Shown: positions 47,062 to 59,526, counted from the first letter of the stretch. The stretch: DNA of 64,000 nt from Paralvinella palmiformis (GCA_025642065.1 JAODUP010000165.1:758501-822500); one strand, 5' to 3'. Notes: generated by a model from the sequence alone, not told the origin. Numbers and translations are program-made.

Positions 47062-47456
47062 TGAGTAACAAACATGCATCTCTGTCTGGTCTTCATGTCT
47101 CTTGGGTAGCAGGTGTTGTGTCACACAGAGTGCGATTAATAGTTTGCACGTAACAATAATGCCTTCTTCGTGTGAAAATCAGTAATTAAAGGGCGCTCTA
47201 TTTCCAGGTGTGTGTGTGTGTATGCGCGCGCGTGCGCTATTTAAGAAGAAACTTCGGTGTACGCTTCTTTGATTAATAGAATTTATATTTTTAAATATTT
47301 TAATATGATGACTTTAGCGTAGATAATAAACACGTGATCTAAATTATAATTGTCTTTTGTAAACGTGTGAATCGTGAACTAACACCGAATATTCACGAAT
47401 AAACGAGAATGCGTACATCATTCATAGTGAGAGGTCTTCCCACAACACTTCCCTGA

Positions 47457-47458
<2 letters not shown>
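47062..47458. other. No gene; GT/GC tract at 47208-47237
   Basis: Nothing else recognised. Confidence 0.35.

Positions 47459-47507
<49 letters not shown>
47459..47507. repeat. (TC)n(AT)n microsatellite
   Basis: TC units to 47490, then AT units to 47507. Confidence 0.96.
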
Positions 47508-47906
47508 ATGACGGATTTAGCTCCATTATAAATGACTCTTTAATCCGACAAAATCGTGTTCGGCGTTTCGACTCCGACACAATGTAAAATGACCTCGATA
47601 ATCCGACACGAAAATGTTGCCAAATATTTCCGCTGGTTCAGTCATGCAAGACACACCAACATGTTGTCAGTAATGGTTCATTAACCTGCCCACACACGAT
47701 AATTACTATACCATAACCAATTATAATCGTCCTCGATCATACACACCGACAGACGGTTATTGAATATTAGTTTAAATACGGAGGTACATCTTTATGATTT
47801 AAAAATGTATGACACAAACTACCGGTATGGCACGCACGCGATATTCCTACATTCTCGTTCTTACATATTATCAGGTGACAAACCGTGTCGGATTAACGGA
47901 TTCTGA

Positions 47907-47909
<3 letters not shown>
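47508..47909. mobile_element. Candidate pogo/Tc1-like MITE inserted in a TA repeat
   Basis: The left part has TTTAATCCGACAAAATCGTG and GATAATCCGACACG; the right end has CCGTGTCGGATTAACGGATT, the inverse of the TAATCCGACACG word. TA repeats flank both sides (47491-47507 and 47910-47941), as expected for an element that targets TA. No transposase; the two ends match only partly. Confidence 0.5.

Positions 47910-47941
<32 letters not shown>
47910..47941. repeat. (TA)n microsatellite
   Basis: About 15 TA units; possibly the right half of the repeat split by the MITE. Confidence 0.95.
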
Positions 47942-47942
<1 letters not shown>

Positions 47943-48768
47943 CTTTTATAACTGTTAAAAAGACTAACTGTCGTGTCAAGTTTCCTGTTCTGTGAAGATT
48001 TTCAAGTTGTAAAAGATCATTTCAGGATCAAGGTACATATTATATGCAGTACGCTACCAATTATAAGATACATCGAGTATCAGTAGTTAGGTGAGTTATA
48101 CTTGATGCTATTAAATCATCATCATCGTGCTGTAGAAGAGTTTAGGGATATACGAGATGTCTTTATTGAGATAATCAGTTATCATTGGTTCAGGTCGGCT
48201 TTTGTGTATCCATTGACTGACGGATGAATGGGTTGATGTATGCAGTAATCATCATATACCTGAACTACATCGTGTGTATTAAGTGAAATTCCAGGATTTT
48301 AACCCATCAAACCAGATAATATGGATACGGCTAGATGGACAAACAGTCACTTAAACGCACACACTCTTAAACACGTATGCGTGTGCGTGCACATATTCAT
48401 GCACATATTTATTTTAAAGAAAATCAGCCATCTTTTATTTTTCTGATGTAGCTATCTTTATCTATTTTTCTTATGCCTGTCTCTCGGTGTTTTATTAGTA
48501 TCTACGAGATTGATTTAAAGTCAGTCTCGTGTCAGAATATTTAAACAATAAACTCATATCAAAAACAATATATCATCATAACAATTGATTTAGATAACAA
48601 ACACGACATAATTACAAGTTTTAAGGCAAAATCAATTTATTATCTCATTTAGTCGATATAGATCGGATTGGACCAGGTCGCGTGGGCTGGGCTTTGGATC
48701 ATTCTATAACAACTCGACACTCGCCCCCCTCCCCCTCCAGGGGTGACATGATTGTGTCATTGTTATAA
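47942..48768. other. No supported feature
   Basis: Nothing recognised. Confidence 0.35.
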
Positions 48769-48783
48769 CGCCATCTAGCGGTG
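48769..48783 (-). promoter_or_regulatory. CTCF-like word (minus)
   Basis: CGCCATCTAGCGGTG is the reverse of a CCNSTAGATGGCG-type CTCF core. Motif match only. Confidence 0.25.
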
Positions 48784-48970
48784 ATGATAAAATATATCAA
48801 TAATACATGATCCCGGGTTCGGTGCAGCCGCTGAGCTCAAAATCCGACGACTAATAATTCGTTTTGATATAAAGGCTAATCATTCCATAAGGACTAGGTT
48901 ATGGTTGAGTGGAATTCGTGGGTCTTGGGGTGCGGGTGTCTGTGTGTGTGTTGTGTGTGTGTGGTGTTGT

Positions 48971-49200
48971 GCGTTTACTGTTGCAGTCCCCACTTTGTTG
49001 AATAGGCAAATATTAGAAATGCGTCGTCTCTTGAATTTGTTTTATCTCTTCTGAAAACACATCTGTTCAATGTCGCTTTCACAGATAAATAATAATTATC
49101 TTATAAATATCGTTATTTGGGGTGTTGTTATATTACATATTATGTGTACAGTGCCGTTGAGTGGCTCCTGCTAATAAAGGCACTTATTATTGCCATTAAC
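48971..49200 (+). pseudogene. LINE 3' end (plus)
   Basis: FTVAVPTLLN, then in a shifted frame ANIRNASSLEFVL and SLLKTHLFNVAF, ending at TAA 49090-49092. This matches the SVAAPTLWN...LLKTHLF terminus seen in the other LINEs here. The tail carries AGTGCCGTTGAG...AAAGGCACTTATTATTG, typical of a LINE 3' UTR. Confidence 0.8.
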
Positions 49201-50040
49201 CGGATAACAGGCTTGGGTTTTACTCCTCCACGGCCACCCCCGCCTGCCATCTCTGACGAACTTACTAAATTTCTTTATAATTTCTCCTCGTGATTCGGGA
49301 GTATTCCTCATTTGACATAGTGATATACGTAATAACTAAGACAGTAGTTGTTATTCCTCGGCCCACTACCCATTCTCGGCTGTTCTAAGAGCTTTATGTT
49401 CGATAAACTCGACCTAAGCCGAGATCACACCAGTACTTCAATTTAGAATAGCTGGCCCGCAATCCGTTGGGAATGTCATAGCATCCAACATTGGAATTGC
49501 TACAATACTATGACAGTATAAGGCATCTTTAATAAGACATCTATTTGATATCGAAGTATATAATCTGGTCAACTTGTTCACTAAAACTGTTTAATTCTAT
49601 TAACTTCATTAACTTTATAAAATATTAAATAAAGGTTTTACCCAGTTTTGTGTCAGTCTCAAAGATGGATTGTTATTATTATTATTAGACTTGCCAGTCG
49701 TCCATCAACCTCTCAAATAGAACTTCGTTGTCAATACGCCGAACCCCAAACACACTCACACACACACACACATACACACACTCACACACACGTACTAAAT
49801 TTGCTGCTTACTAACGGCCCACACTCCGCATCAGGGTAAACATATAATAGCCGGGGACTTTGTTCACTGGTAAATTATCCAGTACAATCTGGCACCATTC
49901 CCAATCCCCAGGCGAGCATGCTAATCTCAGACGATTATTTTATGGACCAGATCAATGAGGTACTCGTATAGTCGGAACATCTTAGAGTAACTGAACGTTT
50001 ACACAAAATAAATCAATTGAAAGTTATAGCTATCGAGTCG
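49201..50040. other. No gene; (CA)n at 49748-49790
   Basis: Nothing else recognised. Confidence 0.35.
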
Positions 50041-50326
50041 TGATAACGCAGATACTTAGAGCGTAGGACTCGTAGCCGAACGGTCGCGGGTTCGAGACTC
50101 CGTCAGCTGCAATGCTGTCATATGGCGACTGGTTCACTCATCTATTAAAAAAATGAGTGCCTGACAGGACGCGATGGCTATATATTTGAGTAGCGCTTTG
50201 CGCCTATAATGGCAGCATGCGTTGTATACTCCCTTGGTAGTTGAGATATGTGTTGGGTGGAAACATGGCTGAGTCAGGGATAATAATACTGTAAAGTGCC
50301 TTCTTCACATATTATTATATTATAGT
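50041..50326 (+). mobile_element. tRNA-derived SINE of a second family
   Basis: A tRNA-like head carries the B-box word GGTTCGAGACTCC at 50089-50101. It is followed by a body with GAGTAGCGCTTTGCGCC and GGCAGCATGCGTTG, and a tail with TACTGTAAAGTGCCTTCTTC, resembling LINE 3' ends in the window. The head and body differ from S1. No target duplication was identified. Confidence 0.6.
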
Positions 50327-50339
50327 ACGAGAGAGATGA

Positions 50340-50770
50340 TATATAATGCTACGAGGAGGACTATTCAATTCAATTAAAACTTTTATGGCGCTTATTTTCG
50401 GTTAAACGAATTCTAAGTTGCCGCAAAACCAGACCATATGCCTATGCCATATTCCTACGATGGAAAAGTTTCTCATCAAGGGAACAGACCCGTCTGGTGG
50501 AAAAGGTTAAGGTGGATATATATCCCGAACAAGATGTGTCTTTAGCCTTTGTCTGAAACATGATACTTTTGAGGGCAGAACGATAGAGAATTCCACAATA
50601 AAGGACCATCGTAGCTGAGACAGTTGTGAAAGTGTACCTTTGACTTGTTTATGCCAGGTTTCCTAATTCATTGAACAGATAGTTCCTGGAGATGGGTTAA
50701 TGATACTCGTTCCTGTAAGCCATATACTATGATCCACTCGCCTATTTTGTTTTTGAATGGGTTTTAGAGA
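50340..50770 (-). pseudogene. LINE 3' end (minus)
   Basis: The minus strand reads YDGPLLWNSLS (near 50625-50590) and, in another frame, CFRQRLKTHLVRDI (near 50560-50520). The 3' UTR has AAGCGCCATAAAAG and a TTGAATTGAAT tail at 50367-50378. Confidence 0.75.
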
Positions 50771-50960
50771 GAGAGAAAAAAATAATGAATTTATCATTTA
50801 TTTTAATTTAAATATCATGGCATTGCGCCTGTGGGAGAAATAGACTTTACTATTATTCTTATTATTACTATTATTATTATTATCATTATTCTAATTATTT
50901 GTATTATTATTGTTATTATTATCATTATTATCGTTGTTGTTACTATTATTATTAATCTTT
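50771..50960. repeat. Degenerate (ATT)n tract
   Basis: ATT/ATC/GTT triplets, densest at 50848-50960. Confidence 0.85.
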
Positions 50961-51609
50961 ATCATTTTTCTATGTTTCCCTAAATATGACACGTATTCTT
51001 CTATATCGGCATCGGGATATTAGTCCGAACCATATCCAAATAACTTAGTATTCCGTCGGAGACCCGTATCCCGACTAATGTTTGTTCTGTCAATCATCAT
51101 GTCAACGCGGTACTGGGATAACAAAGAGGCTAATTCTAAACCAAAGAGGCGATTATTATTATTATTATTACACATTATAACAGGAAAACTACTGACACCA
51201 TTCATCAGCGAATGGAGACTGAGTTATACGTCAGAGAACCCATTAGTTCTCCCAGACGGGGATATAATCCGGTAGCTTGACTACCCCGTGAAGAAGATGC
51301 ATCTTCGTTCCGGATTATTTAGTGATTAGCCATTTGGGAGAGAGCACGACGCCAGGTGGAGCCATTCGTCGCCGTCCATATAACCCATTCCTCATCTCCG
51401 TCAGTGTTTATTGAATACCTGGCTGATCCAAGATGGATTATTCCGGATAATGCCATCATAATTGGCAGCTTTCATAATATTATACTCCTCATGGGATTTG
51501 AGGATTTGTGGCACTGAACAACGGAAGAAAGGGTCTTTGGGCGTCACTGGTAGGAGTGGTGTTTACTACTTCATACTCTCCTTAAACAGAGAGCACGCTC
51601 GTGGGTGGG
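50961..51609. other. No supported feature
   Basis: A short ATT run at 51152-51169; otherwise nothing recognised. Confidence 0.35.
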
Positions 51610-51841
51610 TATGTGTGTGTGTTAGAGAGATTTTGTGTTTTCTGGTTGTGTGTGTTAGAAATTTGGTGTGTTCTGTTGTTTGTATGTGTGTTTGTTTATT
51701 TGTGTGAGTTTGTGTTTATGTGTGTGTGTTTGAGTGAGGGCATTTGTGTTTCCTTGTGTGTGTGTGTGTGTGTGTTTGTGTACGTGTTTATATAGGTGTT
51801 TTTGTTCGTGTTTGTTTGTGTGTTTGTGTGAGTGTGTATGT
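51610..51841. repeat. Degenerate (GT)n/(GTTT)n tract
   Basis: GT units with frequent T and GA interruptions. Cys/Val frames are artefacts. Confidence 0.93.
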
Positions 51842-52128
51842 GACATCCCAAATGAGCTGTCAAGTGGCTGGCTAGTTGCCTAGTCACCCGAATAGACACT
51901 TCCTTGTCATTATACCAGTATGTTGACTCATCCTTTACATGAACACGTTAAATACCAGCTCCAATCTAACAACAGACAATATCTAGTCAACATCTCGATG
52001 ATGTTGTTAATTATGAAAACAATTATATATCATAAATATACTGGATGAAGGCTTACTTTGGAGCGTTCTATAAGTGTAATGAAGTTACTGATCTGACTGC
52101 CTGACTTACTGAATGATCGACTAATTGG
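51842..52128. other. No supported feature
   Basis: Nothing recognised. Confidence 0.35.
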
Positions 52129-52301
52129 GTGACTGACTGACTGACTGACTGACTGACTGACTGACTGACTCACTCACTCACTCACTCACTCGACTCACTC
52201 ACTCACTCACTCACTCACTCACTCACTCACTCACTCAACTACTTAACCACTCAACAACCCATCCAAGCACTCACTCACTCATTGACTCACTCACTCGCTC
52301 G
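52129..52301. repeat. (GACT)n to (CACT)n compound array
   Basis: GACT units to about 52169, then CACT units to about 52236, then degenerate CACT. Confidence 0.96.
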
Positions 52302-53378
52302 CAGAGGACAACAACACCGGCTGTCCAGTAATATACACAACACACGTCTCTGTGACTCGTTTCTTCCGCCGATCCAGAAACCATACAGCGGAGACAACGG
52401 AGAACGAAGACGATGAACATCGCCATCATATATCATCTACCGAATGATAAATGATGCCCAGATAAGACTTAATTACATTCTTAAACTGATCTAATCAAGA
52501 ACACATTTATACCAGAGACGTGAGCCAAGCCTCTCGCCATTCCATCGATAATGAAAACAAATAACACTCAGATTGGTCTGTATAAATCTCGCTCGTATAA
52601 ATAATAAATAGATAAATAACATCGGATAAGCGCATCTTCTCCATCCGGACGGATTGAGGACGTAAGCGGCGGGGTCCTGCTCCTGATGCATTACTATCTG
52701 TCTGAGTAATGAGCGACGGGGCCAGACTCTTGTTCAGGTGTTATAAATATTCCAGGTACGATGACGAGATACCATGTTAGATCTGAGCCCGGCGGCGTAA
52801 ACCTGGTTAGTGTTAGATAGATGGGATAATAACAATACTAATAAAAATAATAATAATAATAATAACAGTGATCGAATTAATAATGGTATGTACGACAGTT
52901 ATTAGCATGGCTGGCTCCTGCAATGAAAAAGATGCTTATTAATTCAAAATACATTTTATAATTTCGTAGTTTAATACCGTATTCAGAAGCGAAAGCCTTG
53001 TCCTTTACTTGGATGGACGTACGCTTATCCTAACTCCAGCGCATCACGACAAGGAACAGGCAGTCCCACCCCGTAACCCACTCAGTCATAGAATGTGGGG
53101 TCATGACTGGAGAGGGAAATATTTACAGTCAGCATCGATTATCTGCGGAACGGTCGAGAATATGAATATATATATCGGTTTATTGAGAGTTGGATAATTC
53201 TTATACGGATTAAAGAATTCGATCAACGTTAATTTACGATGTTGTTTTATTTGTATATTTACATTGTTTGTTTGATTTAGAAATTATCGTAATACCCTTT
53301 TGTTTCAAATAGTTTGGCAAAAAGTCAAAGAGAAATGTGCTTGATCAGCGTCCGGCGCTGGTTCTTCAGGATAATCTA
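52302..53378. other. No gene; (AAT)n and a LINE-tail-like word
   Basis: (AAT)n lies at 52839-52866. TGGCTCCTGCAATGAAAAAG at 52910-52929 resembles the LINE 3' tail at 49166-49190. Confidence 0.35.
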
Positions 53379-53519
53379 TTCTAAGGCGTGTTCAATGTCC
53401 CTAACTGGTTCATCATATCCAGCTACTTTGATACAGCCATCTTCACCGAACTCTTCATCATTATCAGATATGGGGTTATCGAGTCCTGTGACCTTATGAT
53501 AACCGTTGTCTGAACAAAC
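53379..53519 (-). other. Candidate terminal exon or coding remnant (minus)
   Basis: 47 open codons on the minus strand, ending in TAG (53376-53378). The product would be acidic, Asp/Glu/Gly-rich and low in bias: VTGLDNPISDNDEEFGEDG, then AGYDEPVRDIEHALE. It resembles the cytoplasmic tail of a membrane protein. There is no Met. A weak acceptor-like TTTGTTCAG lies upstream. No family recognised. Confidence 0.3.
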
Positions 53520-55253
53520 TCAGAACTAGTCTCAATCGTTTTCTATTAAGTGACGGATATCGGACTTGCTCAACATAGAATGGAGATCGCAGACTGTAGG
53601 ATTATGTCAAATTTAGGAGCTTGCACTCATATAATAATGACTGCTGTATTGTGTGTATATTGTGTGTATATGTGTGTTTGTGCTTATGTGTTTGTGTGCT
53701 TGAGGCTATCGTATTTGATCTATTTGATACCTTATCTATTTTAAATCCAATGTTACTGCATTATAGATTTCATATAAATATTCTCTGGCCGTTGCGTTCG
53801 TAATTTGCACATTTCAAAGGCTGTTAGTTCAATTATACATGTACGTATTAGATCTACTCTTTAAGGTTCAGTTGTAGTATTTAGATGTAAACACAACAGT
53901 TTGTGCATTCTCAAGCCAATTCTTAGCCCAGAGAGAACGTGCTTTTCTTGTGGTGTTCCCGGAGACCTAGACGATCAAATTCCATTCCTTGACATTGAGT
54001 GATGGACTTTTGTAGTCTAACACCATTTTATTTGTCGTTGTTTTTACATATCTTCATGTTTTCGCCCATTTAGAGAATAACTAACATGGATAGAATATTT
54101 TCGTGATACACGCACAGTGCTTGATCCCGAGATTCATCGTCGTCGGGCTGTTGACCTTGATGCCGTGTAGATAGTGAACAACAGCGGGATTCGTTTGGAT
54201 ACACAATTTTTTATTTTTTATTCACGCATATTTATGATGCCGTTTCATGAAACTTCTCTTATGGTAAATGTAGCATTTCTTCTTTATTTTACGGATTATT
54301 TATCGGAGAAAGTCAACTTTCATCAGTCAACACGGCCTAAGGTCTGATGTCATGGCTGTCGCACGTCAAGTCAGTTGTTATGACAATCAATGTTAAATAA
54401 TTGATAACAAAGAATATGAAATCAAACATCATGAAAATATTATCATCTCAGATATATGAGTTTCAAGATGTCTTGGTTTAATCGAATTATGGTTGTTCAG
54501 AATGGCTTTTGTCACATTCATCAACATCATTAATGCAGATTTATTTGGCCAACGGCTCCCTGAGTAACAAATCTACAACCTTTTTATTCGAGATGTTCGC
54601 TGCTAAAAATGTCACATATTGCTTTTAAAAGATGATTTATCGTGACGCAGGTTTTAATTAAATGTAAACTTGATAGATTTTGTTCTTGTTGTTGCGAATT
54701 TCAATCTAAAATGATGGCTAATTGAGAAGGCTGGCATAAAATGAGTAAACGACAAATGCGCCACGTTACAAGACACCGCTGCACAAAACGGAAACAAAGG
54801 CAAAAAAGATGTTTGCTAGCAAAATACAACATGTTATTGAACAAAGTTGGTAATTGTAATGGAGAAGGTATCCAGGTTATAACGAGTTAGTGTTCTGTGT
54901 AATTTCGTGATCGACAAAATAATGTTTCTTTCTAATGGTTTAGTACAATAACTATCACTGTTTGATACACAAATGTCAAAGTTTGTCGCGAACCCCGTGT
55001 AACGCTACCCACGAGCACAGTTCCGCTAGGTCATAAAAGGTAGCGTATTTATCGCGGAAGCCGTCTTTTCTCGACTACATTAGCGGTCACTTCATTATTA
55101 AATCACCTAATCGAATGAGGAAGCTTTCGTATATATATCTGAGGTATCACTGATTCCTCATAAGACGATCGTTATTGAAGGACAGCCTCTCAAAGGCGGA
55201 GATAATATAATCGAATTATATTGATTGATTCAGTTACCACGTATTTCAAACTT
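53520..55253. other. No supported feature
   Basis: AT-rich. 54995-55070 faintly parallels 22725-22790 (ACGC-ACCCAC, CGCTAG, TCGCGGAA words). Confidence 0.35.
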
Positions 55254-55439
55254 ATGACGTCATACGTATGGTGGTATGAGGATTGTGACAATGGGAAATG
55301 TTTACGGAATTTCAAAAATAACCTAGACTACAATTTAATTAATACTATCAGATATAATAAGTTTAATAAAACAATAAACAACGAAGTGGAATCTTTATGT
55401 TCAGGAGATAGAAAGACCAGACTATATAAACCAGAATAA
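55254..55439 (+). CDS. Hypothetical 61-residue basic protein
   Basis: ATG at 55254 to TAA at 55437-55439 in AT-rich DNA. The product is hydrophilic and Asn/Lys-rich (NKTINNEVESLCSGDRKTRL near the end). No signal peptide, no recognised motif. The ATG overlaps a CRE-like ATGACGTCAT word. Probably a chance frame. Confidence 0.15.
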   Translation: MTSYVWWYEDCDNGKCLRNFKNNLDYNLINTIRYNKFNKTINNEVESLCSGDRKTRLYKPE

Positions 55440-56029
55440 ATTATTACACAACAGAATGAGAAGATATTGAATAACAAAAGTGGTATTAAGATTGGACGAA
55501 GACAGGCTTAGGCCAATGGACGGAAGTAGATTATTGTTATCAGCAAGTCGGTGATCTTATCTGTTGTACGTAATCAATGACTATTACATATCGCAAACCG
55601 TACATATCTGTATAGGTTGCGTTTCGCAATGTTCATATTGACATAAATCTGGCTTTAGCAATGGCGTGGACAATGCAGCCACCGATGAACTCTGATTGAC
55701 CTTTGCCGAAATTCCTTCCCATGGTGAGGAAGACGCTGCCATTGAAGCGGCTTTTGACTTCGTGTACCTTTCATTTTACAGCAAGAAACTTTAGGAACAA
55801 CAGAAAGAACAGACGCCACTTATTTTTTCATCTACGGAATTTAAAATAATATGATACGATTATATAATATTTATGTCAGCCATCGTATTAAAATTAAAGT
55901 CACATATTCCGTATAAGTGAATATATATATATGTATAGAAATTATGTCAGTGTAGCCAAAGAACTGTCAGCACAGTTTATATTCTTTCTCGATGTATGTT
56001 TTATTTAAACAACTACATACATATTGATG
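55440..56029. other. No supported feature
   Basis: AT-rich; short TA run at 55922-55933. Confidence 0.35.
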
Positions 56030-56033
56030 CGTT

Positions 56034-56047
56034 TCTCTCTCTCTCTT

Positions 56048-56080
<33 letters not shown>
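56034..56080. repeat. (TC)n microsatellite
   Basis: About 22 TC units with two TT interruptions. Confidence 0.95.
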
Positions 56081-56082
<2 letters not shown>

Positions 56083-56799
56083 AATATGCTAGCATTTCGT
56101 TGCAGGAACCATTCTCAGTGAACATACCAGTTAAGAATGATGTGCCGTTCATACTTCCTGCCGTCCAACTAGAGCTGTCTCTATTCACCGTAATCAGATC
56201 AGTTTGAAGGAAATATCAATTCGAAAATAAACGTCAGGACAAATATTACAACATATTGGTAGAAATATTTATAATAAAAACAAAACGAATTGTATGAGTC
56301 TCATTTATAGAAAATTTGTTTAGAAATAAGTAATGGGCGGTTATTCTCTTACCAATGTTTATTTTTTAATTGTAAAGTATATAAAGTTAAAACTGAAACC
56401 TTTAACAGGCCATTACCTTGTTATATTACATAGTTGTCCTGATGATTGAGAATAAAGAAGACGGTACATCTAAATAATAGACACAATAATATGACAACGG
56501 AGCATCACAGTACAACGTTCAGTGATGACGAGTATAAACATGACTTTGTTAATGCCTAGAATTATTCTGATCCCAAAGATCGATATTATGTTCCACAACA
56601 GATAAAGGATGAAACATCTACCACGGTCGATGATACGTAGAATTCAAATCTAATTAAATATTTAGAACAATAACTAACCACGTATGATATGTTGTGAAGA
56701 GCAATTTTTGTTATAAGTTAATATAGGTTTAATAACCACATACCATTGCAGATATCTAATGTAGTAAATATTGTAGTACATTGAATCTAAACGAAAACG
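56081..56799. other. No supported feature
   Basis: AT-rich; nothing recognised. Confidence 0.35.
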
Positions 56800-56955
56800 G
56801 TGCTGGCTTTTTGTCGCCTCTTTCAAGCGACCTCCAAAAGTAAAGTGAAGTGAAAGATGAAACATCTTTTAGACAACCGCTGAGATTTGAACCAGCTGCT
56901 CCAGGCCAGTGGCCAACCACGCTTCCAGTTGGGTCAAGGGGAAGCCTCTATGCAA
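56800..56955 (-). mobile_element. SINE with a third tRNA-like head, S1-type centre (minus)
   Basis: The minus strand has a box-B-like GGTTCAAATCTCAG, then GATGTTTCATCTTTCACTTC and TTTTGGAGGTCGCT, the S1 central domain. The head (ACCCAACTGGAAGCGTGGTT) differs from those at 17067 and 30880. Confidence 0.72.
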
Positions 56956-57456
56956 CCCAATATGCATACTAAGCAGCGTGTCAGATATCGGTTCGATATG
57001 ACGTGAATATTACTCGATATTGTGAAGACTATATTTATTTCCAGAGCAAATATTTAACAATAGATTTCGTTCATTTTGGCATCATTTATAAATTTGCTAA
57101 ATAATACATCGTTGACAAATAGTGAAACATTTAAAATTTGGCCAGTCGTAAACTGGACACACTATAACAGAGTTCGCTGATATGTCTTAATATATGCCAA
57201 GCCGCTGGATGATGGCGTGCGGTGTACCAGTCGAGCAGCCGGTTGGAGGATGACTCGAAAGGAGAATCTTCCATTTTCTTATTCAGAACTCTTCCATTTA
57301 GCCATCTCAATCCACTAAGGTCGGGTGCACGCCAGGCCGCGTACTCGTGGACACATTTCTTACAATCTAGATAACGATAAACCTGTCACGGCGAGCCATT
57401 AGTCAAATCCCCGTTTATCAGATCTTGTCTTCTGACGGCAGCCTCAACTCTCCCTG
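56956..57456. other. No supported feature
   Basis: Nothing recognised. Confidence 0.35.
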
Positions 57457-57459
57457 TAC

Positions 57460-57537
<78 letters not shown>

Positions 57538-57583
57538 ACCTCTCTCTCTCTCTCTTCTCTCTCTATGTGTGTGTGTGTGTGTG

Positions 57584-57618
<35 letters not shown>

Positions 57619-57633
57619 TGTGTGTGTGTGTAC

Positions 57634-57672
<39 letters not shown>

Positions 57673-57673
57673 A

Positions 57674-57719
<46 letters not shown>

Positions 57720-57741
57720 TGTGTGTACCTCTCTCTCTGAC
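57457..57741. repeat. Higher-order array of ACC(TC)n(GT)n units
   Basis: About seven tandem units, each ACC + TC block + GT block, starting near 57457, 57501, 57538, 57585, 57630, 57672 and 57726. Confidence 0.95.
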
Positions 57742-58540
57742 TGTCACTACTAGCCTTTTATATTGTCATCTGGTTACCAACAGTTTCTAAGGTTGTCTTA
57801 TCGTTGTCAACAACTCGTTAGGCGTCCTTTGCTGTCCAGGAGCTTGTCATGCGCTCTTTTATGTGTGATTTGATTGCTAACAGTAATGTTTGCGTGTTTG
57901 TTTGTGTGCGCGCGCGCGTGCCCATGTTCGTGTGTGAGTACTTGTGTGTGTGTGTGTGTGTGTGTTGATTGAAGGTCGAAGTCTAATCTAAATGTCGACA
58001 ATCTCGTACATGTTCTTGGTATTATTATTACTTTACGGGTCCTCTGACTGTCAACAACCTGCCATTTCTCATTTAATTCGTCCGAGAAAAAATCCGCAGG
58101 TTAAATGGCTGTCAGACGGCACCTACGATTCCTGTCGCCGTCGACGACTCGTCTCAGATAATGTTATTAGCAACAGCTTGTCTGGTGTCCTCTGATTGTC
58201 ACCAGATTGTTCCATATCAAGTGTTAGCCCTGCGAGTATCATTAACAGTCTGTAGTATGTTCTGTTCCAGTCAACAGATTGAGTTATGTTCTATTATTGT
58301 CAGGATCCTGTCCGATATCCTGTGATTGACAACATAATGGGTCTTGTCTTTTTTGCGGGACAGCACAGTTGGTAGTGCGCAGTGCCACAAGGGTCGATGA
58401 CGTGGGATTAATTACCATCTCCCCCTCCTCAACAAAACACTATGGCTAGATTTTGTCATTACTTTATGGAGTAACACCTTGGTCATGGGTACCATATGAG
58501 TTCTATGTGGAGGATGAGTGAACCACAGATTTACTCACCA
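57742..58540. other. No gene; (GT)n/(CG)n at 57903-57965
   Basis: Short words such as CTGTC-CAACA-TTGTC recur every 50-70 bases (57760-58340), suggesting an old degenerate repeat. Confidence 0.35.
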
Positions 58541-58920
58541 ACTGACTGATTGACCAATTGGCTGACTGACTGATTGACCAACTGACTGATTGACTGACTG
58601 ACTCACTGACTAACGGACTCACTAACTCACTAATTCCCTCACTCACTCACTCACTCACTCACTCACTCACTCACTCACTCACTCACTCACTCACTCACTC
58701 ACTCACTCACTCACTCACTCACTCACTCACTCACTCAAACCCCCCCACTCACTCCATCTAAACACCATAACCACCACTCACTCACTCACTCACTCACTCA
58801 CTCACTCACTCACTCACTCACTCACCACTCACTCACTCACTCACTCACATACTCACTCACTCACTCACTCACTCACTCTCACTAACCCTCAAACTCACTC
58901 ACTCACTCACCTACTCATTC
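58541..58920. repeat. (GACT)n to (CACT)n compound array, ~380 bp
   Basis: GACT/GATT units on the left change to CACT units from about 58633, with several short interruptions. Confidence 0.97.
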
Positions 58921-59176
58921 ACATGCCCTGCATATTGTACTCGAGAGATATAGTACCACGACATTACTATTCTACTGATTCACCTCGTACAAACCAACAG
59001 CTAATGAGGCGGCCATCCTATTGTATAACAGCACTACACTTTATTATGGCAGATAATGAATAAATGACGGCCGTCTTTTAATGTTATTAAACCAACTGTA
59101 AATATCCAGCCCCAATAACTCACTGTAAGCATTGTCCATAAGTCGGGATCTATTGAGGGTTGTTGTGTCTGGGCTG
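58921..59176. other. No supported feature
   Basis: Nothing recognised. Confidence 0.35.
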
Positions 59177-59179
59177 ATC

Positions 59180-59220
59180 TCCTCTCTCTCTCTCTCTGTG
59201 TGTGTGTGGGGGGGGGGGGG
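59180..59220. repeat. (TC)n(GT)n(G)n tract
   Basis: TC units, GT units and a run of about 12 G. Confidence 0.93.
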
Positions 59221-59407
59221 CCCATCCGTGCTCTAGCGGTAACGCGTTGGACCACAGATCGCTACTACCTGAGTTCGATTCTCGGCGTGGGCATATCTGC
59301 AGGGTCTTTCATCTTTGACTTCACTTCATTACCTTTGGAGGTCGCTCGGCCCATTTAGCCTACCACGTGCACAAAAGTGGCCGTAAAACACCAATCACCA
59401 GCATCAA
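59221..59407 (+). mobile_element. S1 SINE, near full-length copy
   Basis: Box A GCTCTAGCGGTAAC, box B GAGTTCGATTCTC, GGGCATATCTGCAGG, GGAGGTCGCTCGGCCCATTT, GTGGCCGTAAAACACC and an (ATC)-like tail. CTCTGTGTGTGTGTG occurs on both sides (about 59193 and 59408), a possible but low-complexity target duplication. Confidence 0.92.
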
Positions 59408-59521
59408 CTCTGTGTGTGTGTGTTTATGTGAGAGTGAGTGTGTGTGTGTCTGTGAATTTATATATATAAAGGTAAGAACATATATATGCACGTTCGCTAG
59501 GTAGATATAGATATATGTACG

Positions 59522-59526
<5 letters not shown>

